DNA of 64,000 nt from Actinomycetes bacterium (GTDB taxonomy: Bacteria; Actinomycetota; Acidimicrobiia; Acidimicrobiales; Acidimicrobilacustridaceae): the NCBI GenBank assembly GCA_029782145.1, contig JAKOVH010000012.1, forward strand, positions 1 through 64,000, given 5' to 3'. A program made the translations under genes and the position numbers. Below are positions 7,512-14,293 of this stretch, one piece after another. The notes below the pieces were generated by a model. That model did no database searches. It was not told the DNA's origin and was given only the letters and a program-made list of their open reading frames with translations. Within the stretch, counting starts at the first letter, position 1. Each line of letters begins with the position of its first letter.

Positions 7512-9008
7512 TCAGTCCCCGACGTTCGCTTGCAGCTTGGCGAGCACCTTGTCGATGGTGAACGATGCCGGCTCCTGTCGTGCCGGGAACTCCACCAACG
7601 AGGCGATCATCGACGCGACGTACATCTGGGCCGGGATGAACAGGAACGACCGGCGGAGCAGCCATTCCCAGTAGGTGTTCGACGTGGTGTCCGCCCGCTC
7701 GAACGGGTCGGTGCGCAGGTTGAACAGCTTGGGGAAGCGCAACTCGGTGAACGGCTCCTGCCACAGCCGCAGCGTGCCCTCGGCACGCTGCTCGAGGAAG
7801 ACGAACTTCCAGTTGTCGAGTCGCATGGCGGTGAGTTCGGCGTCGTCGTTGACGTAGAAGAAGTGCTTCCGCGGGCTCTCCTCGGTGTCCCCGCTCAGGT
7901 AGGGGAGCTGGTTGTGGCCGTCGAGGTGCACCTTGTACTCGGTGCCGGCAAGCTCGGCGCCTGCCTTCAGGCGGTCGGCGACGTCGATGTCACCGGCGGC
8001 GGCGAGGAGCGTGACGAACCAGTCGTTGTGGCTGATGATCCCGTTGAGCACCTTGCCGGCCGGGAAGTGACCGGGCCAGCGAGCGACGCACGGTGTGCGA
8101 TAGGCGCCCTCCCAGTTGGAGTTCTTCTCGCTGCGGAACGGCGTCATGCCGCTGTCCGGCCACGAGTTCATGTGCACGCCGTTGTCGGTGCCATAGATGA
8201 CGATGGTGTCCTCGGCGAGTCCGAGCTCGTCGATGTAGTCCAACAGTTGACCGACCTCGTCGTCGTGGCGGCACATCACATCGTGGTACTCGCTCTGCCA
8301 ACGACCGGCGCGGCCCCTGTCCTCTTCGCGGGCGTGGGTGTACAGGTGCATGTGGGTGGTGTTGAACCACACGAAGAACGGGGTATCGGCGGCGTGCTGC
8401 CGACCGATGAAGTCGGTCGCTGCGTCGAGGAACTCCTCGTCGACGGTCGCCATCCGCTTGCCTGTCAGCGGACCGGTGTCCTCGATGCGTTGGGTGCCGT
8501 CGCCATTGGCCCACGAGTGGATCACACCGCGCGGTCCGAACCTGGCCCTGAAACCCGGGAAATCGGCCTCGCTCGGGTAGTCGGGGTGCTCGGGCTCCTC
8601 TTCGGCGTTGAGGTGGTACAGGTTGCCGAAGAACTCGTCGAACCCGTGCATCGTCGGCAGGAACTCGTCGCGATCGCCGAGGTGGTTCTTGCCGAACTGG
8701 CCGGTGGCGTACCCGTGGTGCTTGAGGGCGGTGGCGATCGTCGGATCCTCGGCCCGGAGACCGAGATCCGCGCCGGGGAACGAGACCTTGGTCAGACCCG
8801 TGCGGTACGGGTTCTGACCGGTGATGAACGCGGCGCGGCCAGCCGTGCAGCTCTGCTCTCCGTAGTAGTCGGTGAAGCGCACACCTTCTTCGGCGATGCG
8901 GTCGATGTTCGGCGTCCGGTAGCCCATCAGCCCATCGCTGTAACAACTGAGGTTGCTGATCCCGATGTCATCACCCCAGATCACCAGGATGTTCGGCTTC
9001 TTGCTCAT
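7512..9008 (-). CDS. Type I (formylglycine-dependent) arylsulfatase
   Basis: A 498-residue sulfatase of the alkaline-phosphatase superfamily. The N-terminal metal site is NILVIWGDDIG (D13, D14). The formylglycine motif is CTAGR with C54, a C-x-A-x-R variant that FGE accepts. Further metal and substrate residues lie in GKNHLGD and YGTDNG. There is no signal peptide, so the substrate must enter the cell. A good GAGGAGG precedes the ATG at 9008, so this looks like the first gene of the sulfatase-FGE pair. The natural sulfate ester is unknown; the C-terminus (about residues 430-498) has several hydrophobic stretches. Confidence 0.9.
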   Translation of the reverse strand: MSKKPNILVIWGDDIGISNLSCYSDGLMGYRTPNIDRIAEEGVRFTDYYGEQSCTAGRAAFITGQNPYRTGLTKVSFPGADLGLRAEDPTIATALKHHGYATGQFGKNHLGDRDEFLPTMHGFDEFFGNLYHLNAEEEPEHPDYPSEADFPGFRARFGPRGVIHSWANGDGTQRIEDTGPLTGKRMATVDEEFLDAATDFIGRQHAADTPFFVWFNTTHMHLYTHAREEDRGRAGRWQSEYHDVMCRHDDEVGQLLDYIDELGLAEDTIVIYGTDNGVHMNSWPDSGMTPFRSEKNSNWEGAYRTPCVARWPGHFPAGKVLNGIISHNDWFVTLLAAAGDIDVADRLKAGAELAGTEYKVHLDGHNQLPYLSGDTEESPRKHFFYVNDDAELTAMRLDNWKFVFLEQRAEGTLRLWQEPFTELRFPKLFNLRTDPFERADTTSNTYWEWLLRRSFLFIPAQMYVASMIASLVEFPARQEPASFTIDKVLAKLQANVGD

Positions 9009-9180
9009 TGCGGATGCCTCCTCTGGAAGTACTTCTCGGATCTCTGACCGGACTCACCTCTCACACAAGAGGACGAAGCACGCCGCAGAGCACCAGTGCG
9101 ACTCGCCCCGCACGGCGAGATGGGCCTCCGCCCGGTCAGAACTGAGTGGTCGGCCTCCATCGCCTCTCGCGTTCGAGGCA

Positions 9181-10500
9181 CTACGTCGGCGTCGCCATCA
9201 TCTCAGCCGCTTCGACGAGCGATCGGCTGAGAGTATCGACTGCGAGCCGTACCTCGTCCTCGCTGATGATGAGCGGAGGCTCGAGCCGCACGACGCGGGG
9301 GTTGTTCAGCGTGAACGCTGCGCACATCCCGTGCTTGAGCATCTGGATGACCGTCAGCTCTGCGATCTCGTCCGCTGCGAACTCCACGCCGAGCATGAGC
9401 CCTCGGCCGCGGACGTCGACCACCAGGTCGCGGTGCTCGGCCTGCATGTCCCTGAGGAGCGCCAGCATGAGCTGCCCGCGGTCGCTCGAGCGGGTCACGA
9501 GGTCGTCCTCCTGCACGACGCGCACGGCGGCGAGGCCGGCGGCACACGCCAGGGGGTTGCCGCCGAAGGTCGAGGTGTGCATCAGCGGGTTCTCGGAGAA
9601 CACCTTCTCCCAGACCGAAGCCGTTCCCATCGTCGCACCGATCGGCATGACGCCTCCGCCGAGCTGCTTCGCCAACGTCATGATGTCGGGAGCCACGCCC
9701 TCGTGATCACAGGCGAACATCGTTCCGGTGCGCCCGATGCAGGTCTGGACCTCGTCGGCGATCATGAGGGCGCCGGTGCGGTCGCAGGCCTCTCGGATCG
9801 CCCGGAGGTAGCCGTCCGGGGGTACGTGGACGCCGCCCTCGCCCTGGATCGGCTCGACGATGACCGCTGCGGTCCGATCGTCGATCGCGGCGACGGCCGC
9901 GGCGGTGTCCCCGTAGGGGATGAACTCGACTCCCGGCATCAGCGGCTCGACGCCGGTGCGGTACTTCTCGCGACCAGTGGTGGCGAGGGCGCCGAGGGTC
10001 TTGCCGTGGTACCCGCCGACCGTGGAGATGATCCGGCTGCGACCGGTTGCGACCTTCGCGAACTTGAGCGCCGCTTCGACCGCTTCGGAACCGGAGTTGC
10101 TGAAGAAGCTGTACTGCAGCCCCTCCGGAGCGATCGACGCCAGCTCTGCGGCCAGATCGGCAGCCGGCTTGCTGAAGAACGCCTTTCCGCTCATCGCGAG
10201 CGACTCGAGCTGCTCCTTGACGGCCGCCACGACCGCGGGATGACGGTGCCCGAGCGCGAACGTGCCGTAGCCCCCCAGGCAGTCGAGGTATCGACGGCCT
10301 GCGTGGTCCTCGATGTAGCAGCCCTCGCCGTACACCTCCACGCCGAAGCCGACGAAGGACAGGAACTCCGCAAGGAAGGGGTTGACGTGCTCGCGGTACT
10401 TCTGGACGACGTCAGCCAGGTAGGCGTCCGCGTCGGGGATCGGGGGGCGTCCCGCCGAAGCTCGTGCTCCAGGGCCTTCATGTGCCGGGGGTCCGCTCAC
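9181..10500 (-). CDS. Class III PLP-dependent aminotransferase
   Basis: A 439-residue fold-type I aminotransferase. Visible features are FFSNSGSEAVEAALK for phosphate binding, GGYHGKTLGALATTG, the VEPIQGEGG and IADEVQTCIGRTG segments and the Schiff-base Lys in MTLAKQLGGG. The overall look is closest to putrescine/ornithine-type omega-aminotransferases, but substrate cannot be assigned from motifs. The GTG at 10500 has AAGGAG seven bases upstream, deciding the start. It reads in the same direction as the sulfatase pair after a 172-bp gap. One of the two copies of the 19-bp repeat (10553-10571) lies about 55 bp before its start, hinting at control by the tandem TetR at 11909-13144. Confidence 0.88.
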   Translation of the reverse strand: MSGPPAHEGPGARASAGRPPIPDADAYLADVVQKYREHVNPFLAEFLSFVGFGVEVYGEGCYIEDHAGRRYLDCLGGYGTFALGHRHPAVVAAVKEQLESLAMSGKAFFSKPAADLAAELASIAPEGLQYSFFSNSGSEAVEAALKFAKVATGRSRIISTVGGYHGKTLGALATTGREKYRTGVEPLMPGVEFIPYGDTAAAVAAIDDRTAAVIVEPIQGEGGVHVPPDGYLRAIREACDRTGALMIADEVQTCIGRTGTMFACDHEGVAPDIMTLAKQLGGGVMPIGATMGTASVWEKVFSENPLMHTSTFGGNPLACAAGLAAVRVVQEDDLVTRSSDRGQLMLALLRDMQAEHRDLVVDVRGRGLMLGVEFAADEIAELTVIQMLKHGMCAAFTLNNPRVVRLEPPLIISEDEVRLAVDTLSRSLVEAAEMMATPT

Positions 10501-10552
10501 GCACGGGCTCCTTCGCGGTGCTCTTCGAGGACGGCCGCACCCCTAGGGGTTT

Positions 10553-10571
10553 GGTCTCCAACTGTCTACAC
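10553..10571. promoter_or_regulatory. Operator-like repeat, copy 1
   Basis: GGTCTCCAACTGTCTACAC, repeated with one change at 10764-10782. The core TGTCTACA, read on the other strand, is part of the AACTGTAGACAGTT palindrome in front of the tandem TetR gene. It sits about 55 bp upstream of the aminotransferase start. Confidence 0.6.
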
Positions 10572-10763
10572 CACGTGATCATGGATGCGACGGGCCGTGG
10601 CGGCAACGCGAGGTTGGTCCCCCCTCTGCGAGGCGGGCGCTGCCAACGGGCGAGCAAGGGCAGCGTCGGCGCCTTCCGTCGGTTGAGTCCTTGCGCTGAC
10701 GGTGCGAGGAGAAGTCCTGGCTTCCGTCCCATGCTGGGTCCCGTTGCCTCGGCACGGCACATC

Positions 10764-10782
10764 GGTCTCCAAATGTCTACAC
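10764..10782. promoter_or_regulatory. Operator-like repeat, copy 2
   Basis: GGTCTCCAAATGTCTACAC, differing from copy 1 only at the tenth base. It lies about 45 bp upstream of the first possible start of the YihY-type gene, in the same orientation as copy 1. Confidence 0.6.
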
Positions 10783-10825
10783 TCAGCGCTCGTGGACCCA
10801 GCCATGAGCTGTAGGCCTTCGACGC

Positions 10826-11893
10826 GTGCCAAGAGATGCTCCCTGTCCGACGCGAGCACATAGCTCGGTGACGAACAGGAACGACGGGGACCAAGGGCCG
10901 GCTCGGCGTGTGCGACTCGGCGACCGCCTCCGCCGGCGGACGGAACCGCTCGAGCGGCGTGCTCTGACGTGGTTCGAGCCGCGGAGATCGACTCGCGCAG
11001 TCGACCTCGCCACCACCTTCTACGAGCGCGACCGAGATCAGTTCGCGGCAGTTCTCGGTGCGGCTATCGCCCTTCGCCTCTTCCTGTTCATGGTTCCAGC
11101 CGTCATCACGGGCGTCGGCCTCATCACTGCAGCGACTGGCTCAGCCGGAGCCGATGAGTTCCTGAAAGGAGCTGGTGTCACCGGCTCGTTGGCTGGTGAG
11201 GTGGCTCAGGCTGCAACGGCGTCTCGCTCGACCTGGCTGGCGATCGTGCTGGCCGCTCTGCCGGTCAGCGTGTGGGCGGGAAGGAATCTGGCAAAGGTGC
11301 TCGCAGTCTGCGCCGGGGCTGCGTGGCAACTGGGTCGACGCGACCGACAGCCGACACTACGGACGGCGGGAGCCGTGACGGCCCTGGCGTTCATGATCCT
11401 CACGGTGGCCGCGCTCACCAACCGGATCCGCAGCGAGTTCGGCATCGCGGTGCAGACGACCTCTTGGGTCCTTGCGGTCGCGCTCTTCGCAGTCGGCTGG
11501 TACGCGGTGCTGTGGGCCTTGCCCCGGGCGACTCGCGACCCCGCCGCGCTGCTACCAGGCGCAGTGATGGTGGGGGTGGTCTTCGGTGTCCTCCAGTGGT
11601 TCATGCAGTTCTACCTGCCGAGCCGGTTGGAGCGAGCCCAGGCGATCGCCGGCGGCACGGGGGTAGCCGTTGCCACCCTTGGAGGGATGTTCTTGATCGG
11701 TCGCGCCATGGCCTCGAGCTTCATCCTCAACGCCGTGGTGTATGAACGGATCGGAAGCATCGCCGGGTTGGTCTTCGGTGCGCCCGTCCTACGACGGGTG
11801 CCGAGGCGGTTCCCTGTTGTCACTCGCTGGTTCGATCTCGAGAACGACTCGGTCGCCGACGGTCCGGACGGTGACGTCCTCAGGCGTTCGTAA
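10826..11893 (+). CDS. YihY/BrkB-type multi-pass membrane protein
   Basis: Up to 355 residues with about six hydrophobic helices and the look of the YihY (formerly BrkB) family: an amphipathic DLATTFYERDRDQFAAVLGAAIALRLFLF entry, then helices around ITGVGLITAA, TWLAIVLAALPVSVW, AVTALAFMILTVAAL, VLAVALFAVGWYAVLW and ATLGGMFLIGRAMASSFILNAVVYERIG. It probably resides in the inner membrane; its molecular role is unknown. Start is uncertain: GTG at 10826 gives the longest form, GTG at 10868 is as likely, and neither has a clear Shine-Dalgarno. The 19-bp operator-like repeat precedes it. Its 3' end overlaps a minus-strand SHOCT-like peptide sequence. Confidence 0.8.
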   Translation: MPRDAPCPTRAHSSVTNRNDGDQGPARRVRLGDRLRRRTEPLERRALTWFEPRRSTRAVDLATTFYERDRDQFAAVLGAAIALRLFLFMVPAVITGVGLITAATGSAGADEFLKGAGVTGSLAGEVAQAATASRSTWLAIVLAALPVSVWAGRNLAKVLAVCAGAAWQLGRRDRQPTLRTAGAVTALAFMILTVAALTNRIRSEFGIAVQTTSWVLAVALFAVGWYAVLWALPRATRDPAALLPGAVMVGVVFGVLQWFMQFYLPSRLERAQAIAGGTGVAVATLGGMFLIGRAMASSFILNAVVYERIGSIAGLVFGAPVLRRVPRRFPVVTRWFDLENDSVADGPDGDVLRRS

Positions 11894-11908
11894 CGAGGAT
11901 CTTGGTCT

Positions 11909-13144
11909 TCATGGCTTGGAACTCGGCGTCATCGATGAGCCTGTGGACCCCAATGGCTGCGCAAGCAGCACCCGGCAGAACTGGGCGATCGCAACCTCGA
12001 CGGAACCGTCGTCGGGAAGGTCGAGTTGCAGGAGGAGGTCGGCTCCGAAGATCCGAGAACCCATCGCCATGCAGGTCACCGACGCTACGGCGATTCTGGG
12101 ATCGGTCGGGTCTGCTCCTTCCGCCCCTTCGGGGACGTGTTCGTACGCATCCAAGAGCCGGCGGAGGATCGGGAACTGATGTCGGACCTCGGCGATGTCG
12201 ACGTCGTCGACCAGGATGCGGGCGATCAGCTTGGGCGCTGGTGACCCGTGGTGGACCTGGTGGATCACGGTGTCGATGTCGAAGCCACTGCGCGCGAGCG
12301 CTGCAGGGAACAGCCCGGAGCTGCCCTGCTCGAACGCCGCCGCGACAAGGGCCTGCTTGGAACCGAAGTGCCGATAGATGAGGCCTTGGTTCACGCCCGC
12401 CGCTCGTCCCACGTCCCGGACCGAGACCGAGGCGGGGCCTCGCATGGCGAAGAGGTCGACGGCAGCAGCGACCAGCGCGCGCTTCGCCGACGGTGGTCGG
12501 TGGTCCTCGACGTCGACCAGGGCTCGGTCCACATCGAGGGATCCCGTGACGCTGAGGCCTGAGCGGGCAATGCCCAACAGGCATTGGATCGACGCCGCTA
12601 TCGCGAGATCCCGGCGTCGGCCGCTCACAGCATCGATCCGGACGGCGGCGGCCACGAAGCGTTCGTAGGTCAACCAACCCAGCAAGAGGCTGGCCGCGCC
12701 GTAGATGCAGAGGCGGGACCGCACGTCACCGTGCTGGGAGTGCGCGGACGGCGGCTTGGTGTGCATGAGGATCCGCGTGGTGGCCTCGACACCAGGGCAC
12801 GGGAGTTCTCCCAGATCGCCCAATGCGCTCCTGACGATGAGTTGCGTGCAGGGCCGACTCCTGCGAGCGGCCTTGAGCATCTCGAGGACGGGGTCGCCAT
12901 CGCTGGCGAGAGCCTTGTCGGCGGCAGCATCCACACGCCGTCCAAGCCCGCGAACGACCGCATCAACGAGTCCGTCCTTCGAGCCGAAGTAGCGCGCGAT
13001 CAGCGCATGGTTGCAGCCCGCGTCACTCGCGACTTCGCGAAGTGACGTCCCCTCGGGCCCCACGCTCGCATAGCGACGCCAGGCGGCTTCGAGGATGGCG
13101 GCCTCGGTCTCAGCGCGCTTGAGATCGCGCACCCGACTCTGCAT
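11909..13144 (-). CDS. Two-domain (tandem) TetR-family regulator
   Basis: A 411-residue protein with two complete TetR modules in series. The first HTH is near residues 30-60 (TSLREVASDAGCNHALIARYFGSK), the second near residues 230-265 (VSVRDVGRAAGVNQGLIYRHFGSK). Each is followed by a helical ligand-binding region. Normal TetRs are about 200 residues, so this is a fusion or internal duplication, and one chain could occupy both half-sites of an operator. The ATG at 13144 lies 13 bp from an AACTGTAGACAGTT palindrome, suggesting autorepression. The same core recurs twice upstream of the neighbouring genes. It is convergent with the YihY-type gene. Confidence 0.85.
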   Translation of the reverse strand: MQSRVRDLKRAETEAAILEAAWRRYASVGPEGTSLREVASDAGCNHALIARYFGSKDGLVDAVVRGLGRRVDAAADKALASDGDPVLEMLKAARRSRPCTQLIVRSALGDLGELPCPGVEATTRILMHTKPPSAHSQHGDVRSRLCIYGAASLLLGWLTYERFVAAAVRIDAVSGRRRDLAIAASIQCLLGIARSGLSVTGSLDVDRALVDVEDHRPPSAKRALVAAAVDLFAMRGPASVSVRDVGRAAGVNQGLIYRHFGSKQALVAAAFEQGSSGLFPAALARSGFDIDTVIHQVHHGSPAPKLIARILVDDVDIAEVRHQFPILRRLLDAYEHVPEGAEGADPTDPRIAVASVTCMAMGSRIFGADLLLQLDLPDDGSVEVAIAQFCRVLLAQPLGSTGSSMTPSSKP

Positions 13145-13156
13145 CACCTCGACAGT

Positions 13157-13170
13157 AACTGTAGACAGTT
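13157..13170. promoter_or_regulatory. Palindromic operator of the tandem TetR gene
   Basis: AACTGTAGACAGTT: six-base arms AACTGT and ACAGTT around AG. It lies 13 bp before the tandem TetR start (minus) and 51 bp before the DUF6325-like gene (plus). The segment TGTAGACAGTTGG on one strand matches the core of the two 19-bp repeats at 10553 and 10764. Confidence 0.65.
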
Positions 13171-13220
13171 GGTGACTGGGACTGGTAGCTTCCCCGACTT
13201 CACCGAGAACGGAGTGGACC

Positions 13221-13637
13221 ATGGAGATCGCACCGGTCGAGTACATCGTCATCGACTTTCCCGGGAACAACTTCAGAGGCGAGATCGCCCCGGCGATTGC
13301 GTCGCTGGTCGACCGTGGCGTGGTGAGGATCATCGATCTGGTCTTCGTCAAGAAGGACGTCGACGGGGCCGTGACCTACTTCGAGTTCGACGACCTCGAG
13401 GAGACGGCCACGTTCGGGCACATCGACAGCGAGGTCGACGGGGTGATCAGCGACCGAGACATCGCCGAGATCGCCGCCAGCGTCCCGTTGGACTCCTCTG
13501 CTCTGCTCATCGTCTGGGAAGACCTGTGGGCCGCCGAGTTGGCCACGGCCGTCCGCGACGCCGGCGGCGAGCTGGTCGCCGGCGGTCGGGTCCGCCACGA
13601 CATCGTCGTGACAGCGCTCGCTGCGGTGACCGACTGA
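13221..13637 (+). CDS. DUF6325-like small protein
   Basis: A 138-residue protein of the actinobacterial family beginning 'xxPVEYIVIDFPGNNFRGEIAPA', which I associate with DUF6325. It is soluble and acidic, with a predicted alternating alpha/beta pattern: an N-terminal strand, a helix at GEIAPAIASLVDRG, then VRIIDLVFVKKD and a Gly/Asp-rich C-terminus. Function is unknown; relatives are often near SHOCT-domain proteins, as here, where one follows 63 bp downstream on the same strand. The ATG at 13221 is preceded by GAACGGAGTGGACC. Its promoter region is shared with the tandem TetR operator, so it may be part of that regulon. Confidence 0.75.
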   Translation: MEIAPVEYIVIDFPGNNFRGEIAPAIASLVDRGVVRIIDLVFVKKDVDGAVTYFEFDDLEETATFGHIDSEVDGVISDRDIAEIAASVPLDSSALLIVWEDLWAAELATAVRDAGGELVAGGRVRHDIVVTALAAVTD

Positions 13638-13700
13638 TCGACGTCGAGGCAGTCATCGCAACGGACCGGAGAAGCACACCATGAGACAGAGGAGCACATC

Positions 13701-13997
13701 ATGAGACGACGTGGCATCGGACGCGCTGGCCGGCCTGGCCTGGTGGGGACGGCAGCAACCACGGCTGTGGTCGTTGGCACCGCGACCGCGGTCTCCGGCA
13801 AGGTCGCCCAAGGCCAGCAGGCGAAAGCCGCCAAGACGGCAGCGACCCCGACCGCTGAGCCCCCGGTGCCTGCACCGGCCACCAGCCAGTCGGATCCGCT
13901 CATCGAGCAGCTCACTCAGCTTGCCGAGCTGAAAAACCAAGGCATCCTCACCGAGGAGGAGTTCGCGGCGAAGAAGGCACAGATCCTGGGCATCTGA
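13701..13997 (+). CDS. SHOCT-domain small protein
   Basis: A 98-residue protein. The N-terminus is basic, then a Gly/Ala/Thr/Val hydrophobic segment (residues 14-32, possible membrane anchor), an Ala/Pro-rich linker, and a C-terminal SHOCT motif LIEQLTQLAELKNQGILTEEEFAAKKAQIL. SHOCT is a short helical oligomerisation or adaptor module found at the C-terminus of many small bacterial proteins. AGAGGAGCACATC before the ATG is a good ribosome site. It pairs with the DUF6325-like gene just upstream. The role is unknown; a membrane-tethered scaffold is an inference. Confidence 0.8.
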   Translation: MRRRGIGRAGRPGLVGTAATTAVVVGTATAVSGKVAQGQQAKAAKTAATPTAEPPVPAPATSQSDPLIEQLTQLAELKNQGILTEEEFAAKKAQILGI

Positions 13998-14036
13998 CTC
14001 GTCAAGATGTGCCGGTCGCCCGTAGGGCAACTGCGG

Positions 14037-14234
14037 TCAGGCGCCGTCGGGGTCGTCCCACGGCGGCGCGTCCAACGGAAGGGCGGCGATCGTCTGGGTG
14101 GCCTGCCACAGCCAGCCCCGGACCTGGGCGATCGACTCGTGCTCGACACCGGCGGCCTCGATCAGCACCGGTTCGAGCAGGCGGGCCGCGGCGTCGAGCA
14201 CGGCGCGGGTCACCGCTGCGCTGTCCGCACCCAT
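14037..14234 (-). CDS. Small hypothetical protein, 65 aa
   Basis: A short acidic, helical open frame: MGADSAAVTRAVLDAAARLL, then EPVLIEAAGVEHESIAQVRGWLWQATQTIAALPLDAPPWDD. Residue composition is protein-like, with amphipathic helices, unlike the Arg/Pro-rich shadow frames opposite. It is divergent from the SulP gene, whose start lies 60 bp away. No Shine-Dalgarno is visible at the ATG, so translation may be leaderless or the start elsewhere; the frame stays open to 14300. I do not recognise a family. It could be an artefact. Confidence 0.45.
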   Translation of the reverse strand: MGADSAAVTRAVLDAAARLLEPVLIEAAGVEHESIAQVRGWLWQATQTIAALPLDAPPWDDPDGA

Positions 14235-14293
14235 CGCCGGTCGACCGTATCGCCCCCCGCCCCGCCGTTCCGGAACACCGGGCGGGCCGTCCC

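Larger units (their letters stand above)
10501..10825. other. Divergent intergenic region, no gene seen
   Basis: This gap separates the aminotransferase (minus) from the YihY-type gene (plus). I see no credible coding sequence in it. It contains two direct copies of a 19-bp sequence (10553-10571 and 10764-10782), each lying 25-55 bp before one of the two divergent genes, and a CCCCTAGGGG palindrome at about 10540-10549. Confidence 0.6.

Noticed and set aside
9009..9180. Possible small gene or RNA between the sulfatase and the aminotransferase
   Set aside because: No protein-like frame and no stable hairpin with a U-run; TGACCGG and CCGGTCA words are present but far apart.
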